Below are positions 48,275 to 57,031 of a DNA stretch of 64,000 nucleotides, one piece after another; positions within the stretch are counted from its first letter, which is position 1, and the number at the start of each line of letters is the position of its first letter. The notes under the pieces were generated by a model that was not told where the DNA came from, did no database searches, and saw nothing but the letters and a program-made list of their open reading frames with translations. Source of the stretch: RBG-16-66-20 sp964564865 (GTDB lineage: Bacteria > Pseudomonadota > Gammaproteobacteria > Burkholderiales > SG8-39); NCBI GenBank assembly GCA_964564865.1, contig CAZMDA010000005.1:24047-88046 (forward strand), written 5' to 3'. Made by a program: the position numbers and the translations under genes.

Positions 48275-49536
48275 GCGCCGCCCATGGCCGACAGGCGGGC
48301 GATGCGCGTCGCCGCCGGCGGGTGCGAGTCGTAGAAGGCCGAGTGCAGCGGGTCCGGGGTCAGGGTGGCGGCGTTGTCCTGGTACAGCTTCACCAGCGCC
48401 TTCACCAGCTCCGGCGCGCTGGCATGGGCCGCGGCATAGGCGTCGGCCTCGAACTCGTGCCGGCGCGAGTACAGGCTCGACAGCGGCTGCAGGAAGAAGG
48501 TGAACACCGGCATGACGAGGAAGAACAGCATCAGCGCGGTGGCGGTGCCCTGCGACTGCACGCCCAGCCCGGCGTAGAACCAGTCCTGCCGGATCAGCTG
48601 CCCCAGCACCCAGAGCAGGCCGAAGGAGGCCGCGAACAGCAGCAGCACGCGCTTCCAGACGTGGTGGCGCCGGTAGTGGCCCAGCTCGTGCGCGAGCACC
48701 GCCTCGATCTCCGGCGGCGCCAGGCGCGCGAGCAGGGTGTCGAAGAACACGATGCGCTTGGCGGCGCCGAACCCGGTGAAATAGGCGTTGCCGTGGCTGG
48801 AGCGCTTCGAGCCGTCCATGACGTACAGGCCGCTGGAGCGGAAGCCGCAGCGCCCGAGCAGCGCCTGCACCCGGTCGGCGAGCGCGGAGTCCTCCAGCGG
48901 GCTGAACTTGTTGAAGATGGGCGCGATGAAGCTCGGGTAGGCGAGCAGGATGAGCAGGTTGAACGCGGTCCACGCCACCCAGACCCAGGCCCACCACAGC
49001 TCGCCCATCTGCGCCATCAGCCACAGCACCAGCGCGAGCAGCGGCACGCCGAGCGCGGCGCCGACGGCGGTCTGCTTGGCGAGGTCGGCGAGGAACAGGG
49101 CCGGCGTCATCCGGTTGAAGCCGAAGCGCGCCTCCACCACGAAGGTGCGGTACGCGGCGAAGGGCAGGTCCACCGCCGAGAGCAGCACCACCACCGACAG
49201 GATCAGGGCGACGCCGTGCGCGATGCCGCCGGGCTCCAGCCACCGTCCCCAGCCCTGCGCCATCGCCTCCAGCAGGCCGCCCAGCGTGAGCACGAGCAGC
49301 ATCGCCACGCCCGCCAGCATCTCGAGCACGCCCAGGCGCCCCTTGGCGACGCTGTAGTCGGCGGCTTTCTGGTGCGCCGCGAGCGGGATGGCGCCGGCGA
49401 AGGCGGGCGGCACCGCGTCGCGGTGCGCGCGCACGTGCCGGGCCTGGCGCGCCGCCAGCCACAGGCGCGTGCCGGTGGCGGCCGCGAGCGCGGCGAGGAA
49501 GGTCCAGGTGAAGGCGTTGGGTCCGGTGTCGAACAT
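48271..49536 (-). CDS. M48 family zinc metallopeptidase (Ste24/CAAX protease type)
   Basis: Integral membrane protease of 421 residues with several helices, in the family of Ste24 and HtpX-like quality-control proteases. The zinc site is HELGH (His 283, Glu 284, His 287) in VLAHELGHYRRHH, and the third ligand Glu is in SRRHEFEADAYAA. FKRSSHGNAYFTG-type sequence (SKRSSHGNAYFTGFG) precedes it, as in Ste24. It is first gene of the minus-strand unit and divergent from orn (20 bases between starts). Confidence 0.92.
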   Translation of the reverse strand: MFDTGPNAFTWTFLAALAAATGTRLWLAARQARHVRAHRDAVPPAFAGAIPLAAHQKAADYSVAKGRLGVLEMLAGVAMLLVLTLGGLLEAMAQGWGRWLEPGGIAHGVALILSVVVLLSAVDLPFAAYRTFVVEARFGFNRMTPALFLADLAKQTAVGAALGVPLLALVLWLMAQMGELWWAWVWVAWTAFNLLILLAYPSFIAPIFNKFSPLEDSALADRVQALLGRCGFRSSGLYVMDGSKRSSHGNAYFTGFGAAKRIVFFDTLLARLAPPEIEAVLAHELGHYRRHHVWKRVLLLFAASFGLLWVLGQLIRQDWFYAGLGVQSQGTATALMLFFLVMPVFTFFLQPLSSLYSRRHEFEADAYAAAHASAPELVKALVKLYQDNAATLTPDPLHSAFYDSHPPAATRIARLSAMGGA

Positions 49537-49556
49537 GTGCCGTGAGAGAATAAAGC

Positions 49557-50102
49557 ATGGCCGTGGATAGCAACAACCTTATCTGGATCGACATGGAGAT
49601 GTCGGGCCTTGCGCCCGATGCCGACCGGATCCTCGAGATGGCGTTCATCGTCACCGATTCCGAGCTGAACCTGGTCGCCGAGGGCCCGGTGCTGGTGCTG
49701 CACCAGCCCGACGAGGTGCTGGCGGCGATGGACTCCTGGAACCGCAGCGTGCACGCCAAGTCCGGGCTGGTGGACAAGGTGCGGGCCTCGCGGCTGGCCG
49801 AGGCCGAGGCCGAGCGCCTGTCGCTCGCGTTCCTGGAGCAGCACGTGCCCAAGGGCGTGTCGCCGATGTGCGGCAATTCGGTGTGCCAGGACCGGCGCTT
49901 CCTCGCGCGCTGGATGCCGCGGCTGGAGGCGCACTTCCTGTACCGGAACCTCGACGTGTCCACGCTCAAGGAACTGGTGCGGCGCTGGAAGCCCGAGATC
50001 GCGCGGGCGCTGAAGAAGGAGGGCAAGCACGAGGCCCTGGCCGACATCCTCGAGTCGATCGAGGAGCTGAAGTACTACCGCCGCACGGTGATGACCATCT
50101 GA
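49557..50102 (+). CDS. orn: Oligoribonuclease
   Basis: DEDDh 3'-5' exonuclease that degrades 2-5-nt RNA and pGpG, the last step of c-di-GMP breakdown. It has 181 residues. Asp 12 and Glu 14 (NLIWIDMEMSGL), MCGNSVCQDRRFLARWMPRLE, and the DILESIEELKYYR C-terminus with the catalytic pair. GAGAAT lies 5 bases before the ATG, suggesting a leaderless or nearly leaderless mRNA. A REP-like hairpin with a T-tract follows the stop. Confidence 0.97.
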   Translation: MAVDSNNLIWIDMEMSGLAPDADRILEMAFIVTDSELNLVAEGPVLVLHQPDEVLAAMDSWNRSVHAKSGLVDKVRASRLAEAEAERLSLAFLEQHVPKGVSPMCGNSVCQDRRFLARWMPRLEAHFLYRNLDVSTLKELVRRWKPEIARALKKEGKHEALADILESIEELKYYRRTVMTI

Positions 50103-50107
50103 AATCA

Positions 50108-50166
50108 GGGACGGACCACGATTCCCGCGGCGCGACGCGCGGAAATCGTGGTCCGTCCCCGTTTTT
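50108..50166. repeat. REP-like perfect palindrome with T-tract, likely orn terminator
   Basis: The arms GGGACGGACCACGATT (50108-50123) and AATCGTGGTCCGTCCC (50144-50159) are exact complements. A C-A mismatch and a further 5-bp CCGCG/CGCGG stem lie inside, with an 8-base loop. TTTTT at 50162-50166 follows, so on the plus strand it can end orn transcription. The same 16-base arm recurs at 58335-58350. Repeats of this look are common between genes in betaproteobacteria and may be REP elements. That identification is from memory. Confidence 0.8.
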
Positions 50167-50169
50167 CGT

Positions 50170-50670
50170 CTATTTCTTCTTCCTTTTCGCCGCGGCCTTC
50201 CTCTTCGGCCCCGGGCCGACCTCGACGATGCACTCGATCTCGACCGGGATGCCCATCGGCAGCGAGCCCATGCCGACCGCGGAGCGCGCGTGCTTGCCGC
50301 GCTCGCCCAGCACCTCGACGAACAGGTCCGAGCAGCCGTTGATCACCTTGGGCTGGTCCTCGAATTCCGGGGTCGCGTTCACCATCCCCAGCACCTTCAC
50401 CACGCGCTTCACGCGGTCGAGGCTGCCCAGTTCCGATCGCATCACCGCCAGCAGGTCCATGCCCACCGTGCGGGCGTGCTGGTAGCCTTCTTCGACCGAG
50501 TACTCGCGCCCCACCTTGCCCTTGGGGCGCGCGCCGTTCACCGCGCGCGGGCCCTTGCCCGACAGGAACAGCAGGTTCCCGGTGCGCACCGCGTTGACGT
50601 AATTGGCGACCGGCGCGGACACCTTGCCCAGGTCGATGCCCAGTTCCTTCAGTCTCTTCTCTGCGCTCAT
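50170..50670 (-). CDS. RidA (YjgF/UK114) family protein with basic tail
   Basis: A 166-residue protein of the reactive enamine/imine deaminase family, longer YjgF-like subgroup (MSAEKRLKELGIDLGKVSAPVANYVNAVRTGNLLFLSGKGP, QHARTVGMDLLAVMRSELGSLDRV, VGMGSLPMGIPVEIECIVEV). The final 14 residues (GPKRKAAAKRKKK) are a Lys/Arg tail not expected in RidA. Its start overlaps the stop of the FAD oxidase gene, so the two are coupled. Removing reactive intermediates made by that enzyme is a possible but unproven role. Confidence 0.88.
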   Translation of the reverse strand: MSAEKRLKELGIDLGKVSAPVANYVNAVRTGNLLFLSGKGPRAVNGARPKGKVGREYSVEEGYQHARTVGMDLLAVMRSELGSLDRVKRVVKVLGMVNATPEFEDQPKVINGCSDLFVEVLGERGKHARSAVGMGSLPMGIPVEIECIVEVGPGPKRKAAAKRKKK

Positions 50671-52058
50671 TGCAGCGGCACTACCTTTCCGGGGTTCATC
50701 AGGTTCTCGGGGTCGAACACCTTCTTGATGTCCACCATGAGGGACACCACGTCCTCGCCCAGCTCGCGCGTCATGGAGCCGATCTTGCCGAGGCCCACCC
50801 CATGTTCGCCGGTGCAGGTGCCTTCCATGCGCAGGGCGCGGTCCACCACGCGCTTGTTGAAGGCCTTGGCCTGCTCGGCCTCCTCGGGCCGCGACGGGTC
50901 GACGAACAGCATGAGGTGGAAGTTGCCGTCGCCGATGTGCCCCAGCAGCGGCACGGGCGCGAAGTAGTTCTTGCAGTCCTCCATGGTCTCGCTCACGCAC
51001 TCGGCGAGGCGCGAGATCGGCACGCAGACGTCGGTGGACACCGCGCGCGAGCCCGGGCGCGACTGGATGCAGGCGAAGTAGGCGTTGTGGCGCGCGTCCC
51101 AGAGCCGGGTGCGGTCCTCGGCCTTGGTCGCCCACTGGAAGTCCATGCCGCCGTTGTCCTTCGCGATCGCCTGCACGATCTCGGCCTGCTCGACCACGCT
51201 CGCCGCGGAGCCGTGGAACTCGAAGAACACCGTCGGCGCGACGCGGTAGTCGGTCTTCTTGTACTTGTTGATCGCGTCCACGGTCTTCTCGCAGACGATG
51301 TCGCAGCGCGCGATGGGGACGCCTGCCTGGATGGTCTGGATCACGGTGTTGGTGCAGCCATCCACCGACTCGAAGGCGCAGACCGCGGCCGACATCGCCT
51401 CCTGCACCGGGTACAGGCGCACCGTCACCTCGGTGATGATGCCCAGGGTCCCCTCGGAGCCCACGAACAGGCGCGTCAGGTCGTAGCCGGCGGCGGACTT
51501 CTTCGCGCGGCGCGCGGTCTGGATGACGCGGCCGTCGGCCAGCACCACCTTCAGAGAAATCACGTTCTCGCGCATGGTGCCGTAGCGCACCGCGTTGGTG
51601 CCCGAGGCGCGCGTCGCCGCCATCCCGCCCAGGGTCGCGTCCGCGCCCGGGTCCACCGGGAAGAACAGGCCGGTGTGCTTGATGTGCTCGTTCAACTGCT
51701 TGCGGGTGACGCCGGCCTGCACCACGGCATCGAGGTCCGATTCGTGCACCTCGACGATCTTGTTCATCTGCGACAGGTCGATGCAGACGCCGCCCTTCAC
51801 TGCCAGGATGTGGCCCTCCAGCGAGGTGCCGACGCCGAAGGGGATCATCGGCACGCGGTGGCGGCGGCAGATGTTCACCACGTCGCGGACCTCCTCGGTC
51901 GAGTGCGGGAACACTACCGCGTCGGGCGGCGCGTAGGGGAAGTAGGACTCGTCCTTGCCGTGGTGCTCGCGCACCGCGGCCGAGGTCGAGACCCGGTCGC
52001 CCAGCAGGGCCTGCAGTTCCGTGACGACCGTCTGGTCGAATTCCCGCGCCTTGTTCAT
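50667..52058 (-). CDS. FAD-linked 2-hydroxyacid oxidase (GlcD/D-lactate dehydrogenase type)
   Basis: A 463-residue flavoprotein oxidising a 2-hydroxy acid such as D-lactate or glycolate. The FAD-binding PCMH domain (HSTEEVRDVVNICRRHRVPMIPFGVGTSLEGHI; GADATLGGMAATRASGTNAVRYG) is followed by the FAD-oxidase C domain with the substrate/metal histidines in LGHIGDGNFH and the C-terminal GTCTGEHGVGLGKI. No GlcE or GlcF partner is adjacent, so it is probably a single-subunit dehydrogenase. The exact substrate is uncertain. Confidence 0.9.
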   Translation of the reverse strand: MNKAREFDQTVVTELQALLGDRVSTSAAVREHHGKDESYFPYAPPDAVVFPHSTEEVRDVVNICRRHRVPMIPFGVGTSLEGHILAVKGGVCIDLSQMNKIVEVHESDLDAVVQAGVTRKQLNEHIKHTGLFFPVDPGADATLGGMAATRASGTNAVRYGTMRENVISLKVVLADGRVIQTARRAKKSAAGYDLTRLFVGSEGTLGIITEVTVRLYPVQEAMSAAVCAFESVDGCTNTVIQTIQAGVPIARCDIVCEKTVDAINKYKKTDYRVAPTVFFEFHGSAASVVEQAEIVQAIAKDNGGMDFQWATKAEDRTRLWDARHNAYFACIQSRPGSRAVSTDVCVPISRLAECVSETMEDCKNYFAPVPLLGHIGDGNFHLMLFVDPSRPEEAEQAKAFNKRVVDRALRMEGTCTGEHGVGLGKIGSMTRELGEDVVSLMVDIKKVFDPENLMNPGKVVPLQ

Positions 52059-52077
52059 GCGCCGCCCTCCGAAAAAA

Positions 52078-52284
52078 TCATTTTAGCTTTATTTCCCCCT
52101 CGAACGGCACCTTCACCCCGAGCGCGGGGATCTCCAGCGTGACCCGCGCGGCGAAGGCTTCCTCGCCCTTGAGGCGGCCCTCGGCGAGCGCCTTGTGCAC
52201 CGCCTGCTCGATCTCGCGCTGCGAGTTCACGCCCACCATCTTCAGCAGCTTGCGGATGCTGAGGTTGAAGGTCTCCTGGTCCAT
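52078..52284 (-). CDS. DUF6494 family small protein
   Basis: A 68-residue protein (MDQETFNLSIRKLLKMVGVNSQREIEQAVHKALAEGRLKG, then TLEIPALGVKVPFEGEI) that fits DUF6494: a helical half and a small beta hairpin. Function is unknown. Its ATG overlaps the pgi stop (TGATG), so it is probably translated from the pgi message. Confidence 0.8.
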   Translation of the reverse strand: MDQETFNLSIRKLLKMVGVNSQREIEQAVHKALAEGRLKGEEAFAARVTLEIPALGVKVPFEGEIKLK

Positions 52285-53687
52285 CACCGCCCTCCCTTGA
52301 GTAGATCGTTGGCCATCTGCTTGCCCAGCTCCACGCCCCATTGGTCGAAGCTGTTGACGTTCCACAGCACGCCCTGGGTGAACACCTTGTGCTCCCAGGC
52401 CGCGAGCAGCGCGCCCAGCGAGCGCGGGCTGATCCCGGGCAGCGTGAGCAGGCTGGAGGGCCGGTTGCCCGGATGCCGGCGGTGCGGCGGCAGCGCCGGA
52501 TCGCCGGTGCCCAGCGCGAGGGCGTCGGCCTGCGCGCGCGCATTCGCCGAGAGCAGCGCATCCACCCCCGGGTCGACGAAGTCCACCGGCACCACCTGCG
52601 TGCCCTGGTGCAGCAGCTGGTGGAAGGAATGCTGGCTGGGCGGGCCCTCGGCGCCCCAGAGCACCGGCGCGGTGGCGTAGCCGATCTCGTCGCCGCGGTG
52701 GTCCACGCCCTTGCCGTTGGATTCCATCTCCAGTTGCTGCAGGTGCGCCGGCAGCAGGCGCAAGGCGTGCGCGTAGGGCAGCACCGCGTGCGTGCCGCAG
52801 CCCAGGAAGTTCACGTTCCAGGCCCCGATCATCGCCATCAGCACCGGCAGGTTCTTCTGCGCCGGCGCCGAGGCGAAGTGCCAGTCCATGTCGCGCGCCC
52901 CGGCCAGCAGTTCGCCGAAGCGTTCGGCGCCCAGCGCCGCGAAGGCGGTGAAGCCGGCCGCGGACCACAGCGAGTACCGGCCGCCGACCCACTCGGGCAT
53001 CGGCAGTACCTCGGCGGCGCCGAAGCGCCTCGCCGCATCCACGTTGTTCGAGACCGCGATGACGTGCTTCGCCCCCCAGCGCCTGGCGGCCGTGGCGTTG
53101 GCGAGCGTCTCGGCGGTGGTGAAGGTCTTGGACACCACCACGAACAGCGTCGACTCCGGCTCGGCGCCCTCCAGCGCGCGCGCCAGCGCCGAGGGGTCGG
53201 GGCTGGCGACGAACCGGGTCTCGAACCGGCTGTGGTTGCGCAGGGCAGCGCAGGCGAGGCGCGGGCCCAGGTCCGAGCCGCCGATGCCCAGGTTGACGAT
53301 GCGGCGGATGCCGGCCAGTCCCGCAGTGATTGCTGCCATCTTCGCCAGCGTGGCCTTGACCTCCTCCGGCGCCGCCTCGCCGGCGCGCAGCGCGGTGTGC
53401 CACGCCGGGCGGTTCTCGGTCAGGTTGACCACGCGGCCCTCCAGCAGCGCGGCGCGCCAGTCCTCGAAGCCGCGCTCCTCCAGCAGCTGCGCCAGCAGTC
53501 CCAGGGTCAGCCCGCCCAGGCGCTGCCGGGAGTAGTCCAGCGTCAGGCCCGCGCCCTCGGCGACGAAGGCGGTGGCGCGGCCGGGGTCGTTCTGCAGCAG
53601 CTCGCCGATGCGCGCGTGCTTCCAGGACTCCGCGTGCGCGGCGATCCGGGTCCAGGCGCGGCAATCGGTGGGCGGTGTCGTGTTCAC
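52284..53687 (-). CDS. pgi: Glucose-6-phosphate isomerase, short form
   Basis: Interconverts glucose 6-phosphate and fructose 6-phosphate. It has 467 residues from GTG 53687, against about 550 in E. coli. Catalytic elements are intact: VNLGIGGSDLGPRL, VSKTFTTAETLANA, MESNGKGVDHRG (Glu), GPPSQHSFHQLLHQGTQ (His) and WEHKVFTQGVLWNVNSFDQWGVELGK (Lys). It lacks the roughly 30-residue C-terminal hook of the E. coli enzyme and has shorter loops. The frame is open further upstream to 53852, but that part is not Pgi-like. Confidence 0.94.
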   Translation of the reverse strand: MNTTPPTDCRAWTRIAAHAESWKHARIGELLQNDPGRATAFVAEGAGLTLDYSRQRLGGLTLGLLAQLLEERGFEDWRAALLEGRVVNLTENRPAWHTALRAGEAAPEEVKATLAKMAAITAGLAGIRRIVNLGIGGSDLGPRLACAALRNHSRFETRFVASPDPSALARALEGAEPESTLFVVVSKTFTTAETLANATAARRWGAKHVIAVSNNVDAARRFGAAEVLPMPEWVGGRYSLWSAAGFTAFAALGAERFGELLAGARDMDWHFASAPAQKNLPVLMAMIGAWNVNFLGCGTHAVLPYAHALRLLPAHLQQLEMESNGKGVDHRGDEIGYATAPVLWGAEGPPSQHSFHQLLHQGTQVVPVDFVDPGVDALLSANARAQADALALGTGDPALPPHRRHPGNRPSSLLTLPGISPRSLGALLAAWEHKVFTQGVLWNVNSFDQWGVELGKQMANDLLKGGR

Positions 53688-53703
53688 GTCGTCGCGGATC
53701 GGT

Positions 53704-55365
53704 TCACAGGCGCCGGTAGAGCCGGTAGCGCTCGGACTTATCGCCGGGGCGGCCGACATCGGCCAGCTTCTCCCAGCGGCCGCGCGGCGCATCCAGCTCG
53801 TGGCGCGCCTGTCCCTGGACGAGGAAATACCGGCATTCGTCGCGCGGCGCAACCGTGCGGATGCCGGCGTGGTAGCTGAGCGCGGCGCGCTGCGGCAGGC
53901 CGAAGCCGCTGCCGGAGATGCAGCCCGGCGCCGCCGGCAGGCGGGACTTCAGCTGCAGCGCCACGCCCTGGTAGCTCTTCTGGTAGTCGGTCCAGGGCAT
54001 CCACAGCAGGGCGAAGGTCCCCCACAGCAGGGCGATCCCGGCCGCCCAGCGCAGCACGCCACGCGTGGGCGAGGGGGCGGTGTAGAGCACGCAGTACAGC
54101 CAGGCGAGCGTGAGCGCGGCGGCGCCGGCGAAGGGTAGCCACTCGAACTGCGGCAGGAAGCCGGGCGCGGTCTTGGCGAAGTTGTGCGCGATCTTCGGCG
54201 GCCACCCGGTCATCATCGCCACGTAGCCCAGCCACACCAGCGCGGCGAAGAAGCCGAAGGTCATGACCCCGAACCAGTCCAGCGCGTTGGCCGCGCCGCG
54301 GCGCAGGCGCTCGACGCCGTGCGCGCCCAGCAGCGCGAGCGGCGCGAGCAGCAGCGTGGCGTTGATGTCCTGCGTCTGGCCGCCCCAGGCGATCGCCGGC
54401 AGCGCGGCGAGCGCGGCGGCGAGCGGCACGAACACGCGCGGGGTGCGCCACTGCGCGCGCAGCGTCCACGCCGCCCACAGCGCGAGGGGCCAGGCCGGCC
54501 AGGCGTACCAGCTGGCGGTGACGAGGTAATAGCGCAGCGCCGGGGCGAACGGGCCCCGGCCGCCGAGGGCCGCGTCCCACCACGCGCCCGCCAGCTCTGG
54601 GGCGCGCAGCTGGAGCGCGACCGCCCAGGCGGCGGCGGCGGCGAGCGGAAGCGCGAGCGCCGGGACGAGGAAGCGCCAGGCGCGGCGGCCGCGCAGCTCG
54701 TCGCAGGCGAGGTGCGCGGCCAGCGCCACCGGCAGCAGCACCGCCGGCACGACCAGGCCGGTGGAGAGGAACGCGATGCCCGCCGCGGCGCCGAAGGCGA
54801 GGCCGGCGGCGAGCGGCCGGCGCGCCGCGCGCGACAGGAACAGCAGCGCGGCGCAGGCGGCGGCGAGCGCGGCCAGGTCCGGCACCGCCTCGTGCGCGTG
54901 GACGATGAGGCCGATGGAGCCGGCCAGCAGCAGGGTGGCCGACGCCCCCACCGCGCGCGCGCTGTAGCGCGCCTTCGAGGCGCCGAGGGCGTCCTGCGGC
55001 GCCGGCTCGGCGCCGTGGGCGGCGTGGCGCGCGGCGAGGTAGACGAACCAGAACGCCGCCAGCATGCACAGCCCGCTCGCCAGGCGGGCGGCGTTGTGGA
55101 ACGGCAGCGCCCAGCCCAGCGCGCCGCCGAAGGCGAGCGCGAGCCAGTGGTAGAAGGGCGGGTCCTCCAGCCAGGGCTCGCCCGCCACCCGCGGCAGCAG
55201 CCAGTCACCGGTGGCGCGCATCTGGTGCGCGATCTCGATCGCCACCACGTCGTAGGACTTCCAGGGGTCGTGGCCGGCGAGGCCGGGGGCGATGAAGGCG
55301 AGCGCGAGGATCACCAGCACCGCGTGCGAGGGCGGGAGGGCGAGCCGCGGGATCATGGACGGCAT
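53704..55365 (-). CDS. ArnT-like glycosyltransferase (GT39/PMT superfamily), membrane
   Basis: A 553-residue integral membrane protein with about 11-12 helices and a C-terminal periplasmic domain, in the ArnT/PMT superfamily. The periplasmic loop after helix 1 carries the conserved acidic start (LAGHDPWKSYDVVAIEIA, PWLEDPPFYHWLALAFG). It would move a sugar from a polyprenyl-phosphate to lipid A or a protein, and donor and acceptor are unknown. No arn or pgl genes are next to it. It lies 16 bases upstream of pgi on the same strand. Confidence 0.85.
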   Translation of the reverse strand: MPSMIPRLALPPSHAVLVILALAFIAPGLAGHDPWKSYDVVAIEIAHQMRATGDWLLPRVAGEPWLEDPPFYHWLALAFGGALGWALPFHNAARLASGLCMLAAFWFVYLAARHAAHGAEPAPQDALGASKARYSARAVGASATLLLAGSIGLIVHAHEAVPDLAALAAACAALLFLSRAARRPLAAGLAFGAAAGIAFLSTGLVVPAVLLPVALAAHLACDELRGRRAWRFLVPALALPLAAAAAWAVALQLRAPELAGAWWDAALGGRGPFAPALRYYLVTASWYAWPAWPLALWAAWTLRAQWRTPRVFVPLAAALAALPAIAWGGQTQDINATLLLAPLALLGAHGVERLRRGAANALDWFGVMTFGFFAALVWLGYVAMMTGWPPKIAHNFAKTAPGFLPQFEWLPFAGAAALTLAWLYCVLYTAPSPTRGVLRWAAGIALLWGTFALLWMPWTDYQKSYQGVALQLKSRLPAAPGCISGSGFGLPQRAALSYHAGIRTVAPRDECRYFLVQGQARHELDAPRGRWEKLADVGRPGDKSERYRLYRRL

Positions 55366-55382
55366 TGTCCGGCAGGGGCAAC

Positions 55383-55408
55383 AAAAAAGGGCAGCCGAGG
55401 CTGCCCTT
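55383..55408 (-). terminator. Rho-independent terminator of rpmE
   Basis: On the minus strand AAGGGCAGC-CTCG-GCTGCCCTT is followed by TTTTTTG. It is 22 bases after the L31 stop codon and before the ArnT-like gene. Confidence 0.85.
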
Positions 55409-55429
55409 GTTCGCGGATCGCGGCGGCCC

Positions 55430-55690
55430 TCAGGCGGCGGCTTTTTTCGTGTAGCGGCGCTTGAACTTCTCGATCCGGCCGGCGGTGTCCATCACCTTCT
55501 GCTTGCCGGTGTAGAACGAATGCGACTCCGAGGACACCTCGACCTTGACCACCGGGTACTCCTTGCCGTCCTCCCACTTCATGGTCTCGCGCCCCTTGGT
55601 GTCGATCGCCGAGCGGGTGAGGAACGAGTGGTTCGAGGAGGTGTCGAGGAAGATCACCGGCTGGTACTGCGGATGGATTCCGGGTTTCAT
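55430..55690 (-). CDS. rpmE2: 50S ribosomal protein L31, type B
   Basis: Large-subunit protein at the inter-subunit bridge, 86 residues: MKPGIHPQYQPVIFLDTSSNHSF, SSESHSFYTGKQKVMDTAGRIEKFKRRY. It lacks the CxxC zinc motif of type A L31, so it is the zinc-independent form. In many bacteria that form replaces type A when zinc is scarce. No Zur-like operator was seen. It has its own promoter and terminator, downstream of rho. Confidence 0.95.
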   Translation of the reverse strand: MKPGIHPQYQPVIFLDTSSNHSFLTRSAIDTKGRETMKWEDGKEYPVVKVEVSSESHSFYTGKQKVMDTAGRIEKFKRRYTKKAAA

Positions 55691-55727
55691 GGCGGGCTCG
55701 GGGCTGAGGGAGTCGAAAAGGGGGCGA

Positions 55728-55757
55728 AGTATACAGTAAATCAGCGGCTTAGTACAA
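55728..55757 (-). promoter_or_regulatory. Sigma-70 promoter of rpmE
   Basis: Minus strand TTGTAC (55752-55757), an 18-base spacer, and TATACT (55728-55733). It lies between the rho stop and the L31 start. Confidence 0.6.
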
Positions 55758-55765
55758 GGCGCGGC

Positions 55766-57031
55766 TCAGCCGCGGCGGGCGGTCATGGAGTCGAAGAACT
55801 CGCCGTTGGACTTGGTGGCGCGCACCTTGTCGATCAGGAACTCGGCCGCCTCCAGCTCGTCCATCGGGTACAGGAGCTTCCTCAGCACCCAGATCTTCTG
55901 CAGCACCTCCTTGGGGATCAGCAGCTCCTCGCGCCGGGTGCCGGAGCGGTTGACGTTGATCGCCGGGAAGATGCGCTTCTCGTGCATGCGGCGGTCGAGG
56001 TGGATCTCCAGGTTGCCGGTGCCCTTGAATTCCTCGTAGATGACGTCGTCCATGCGGCTACCGGTGTCGATCAGGGCGGTCGCGATGATGGTCAGGGACC
56101 CGCCTTCCTCGACGTTCCGGGCGGCGCCGAAGAAGCGCTTGGGCTTCTGCAGCGCGTTGGCATCCACGCCGCCGGTCAGCACCTTGCCCGAGGCCGGCTG
56201 CACGGTGTTGTAGGCGCGCGCCAGGCGCGTGATCGAGTCCAGCAGGATCACCACGTCCTTCTTGTGCTCCACCAGGCGCTTGGCCTTCTCGATCACCATC
56301 TCGGCCACCTGCACGTGGCGCGAGGCGGGCTCGTCGAAGGTCGAGGCGACCACCTCGCCCCGCACCGAGCGCGACATCTCGGTCACTTCCTCCGGGCGCT
56401 CGTCGATGAGCAGCACGATCATGGAGACGTCGGGGTGGTTGGCGACGATGGCGTGCGCGATGTGCTGCAGCATCACCGTCTTGCCGGCCTTCGGCGGGCT
56501 CACGATCAGGCCGCGCTGGCCCTTGCCGATGGGGGCGATGATGTCGATGATGCGGCCGGTCAGGTTCTCCTCGGCCTTCATCTCGCGCTCGAGCTTGAAG
56601 GCCTTGTCCGGGTGCAGCGGCGTCAGGTTCTCGAACAGGATCTTGGACTTGGCGGCCTCGGGCGGCTCGCCGTTGACCTTGTCCACCTTGACCAGCGCGA
56701 AGTACCGCTCGCCGTCCTTGGGGGTGCGGATCTCGCCCTCGATGGTGTCGCCGGTGTGCAGGTTGAAGCGCCGGATCTGCGACGGGCTGACGTAGATGTC
56801 GTCCGTGGAGGCGAGGTACGAGGTGTCGGGCGAGCGCAGGAAGCCGAAGCCGTCGGGCAGGACCTCCAGCGTGCCGTCGCCGAAGATGGATTCGCCCTTC
56901 TTCGCCTGGTTCTTCAGCATGGCGAAGATCAGGTCCTGCTTGCGCATCCGGTTGGCGCCCTCGACGCCGCTCGTGGTCGCCTGCTCGAGCAGCTCGGATA
57001 CGTGGAGGGTCTTCAGTTCGGAGAGATACAT
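55766..57031 (-). CDS. rho: Transcription termination factor Rho
   Basis: Hexameric RNA helicase ending transcription. It has 421 residues from MYLSELKTLHVSELLE. An N-terminal SAP-like helical part, the RNA-binding cold-shock fold (GDGTLEVLPDGFGFLRSP), Walker A SPPKAGKTV, the LLIDERPEEVTEM Walker B/R region, the Q loop LLDSITRLARAYNT and GGVDANALQKPKRFFGAARNVEEGG are all conserved. It is downstream of trxA on the same strand, as in E. coli. A frame extension to 57082 is not family-like. Confidence 0.98.
   Translation of the reverse strand: MYLSELKTLHVSELLEQATTSGVEGANRMRKQDLIFAMLKNQAKKGESIFGDGTLEVLPDGFGFLRSPDTSYLASTDDIYVSPSQIRRFNLHTGDTIEGEIRTPKDGERYFALVKVDKVNGEPPEAAKSKILFENLTPLHPDKAFKLEREMKAEENLTGRIIDIIAPIGKGQRGLIVSPPKAGKTVMLQHIAHAIVANHPDVSMIVLLIDERPEEVTEMSRSVRGEVVASTFDEPASRHVQVAEMVIEKAKRLVEHKKDVVILLDSITRLARAYNTVQPASGKVLTGGVDANALQKPKRFFGAARNVEEGGSLTIIATALIDTGSRMDDVIYEEFKGTGNLEIHLDRRMHEKRIFPAINVNRSGTRREELLIPKEVLQKIWVLRKLLYPMDELEAAEFLIDKVRATKSNGEFFDSMTARRG

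Noticed and set aside
53688..53852. N-terminal extension of Pgi
   Set aside because: It overlaps the end of the ArnT-like gene and contains no Pgi-like residues. GTG 53687 begins a family-like N-terminus.
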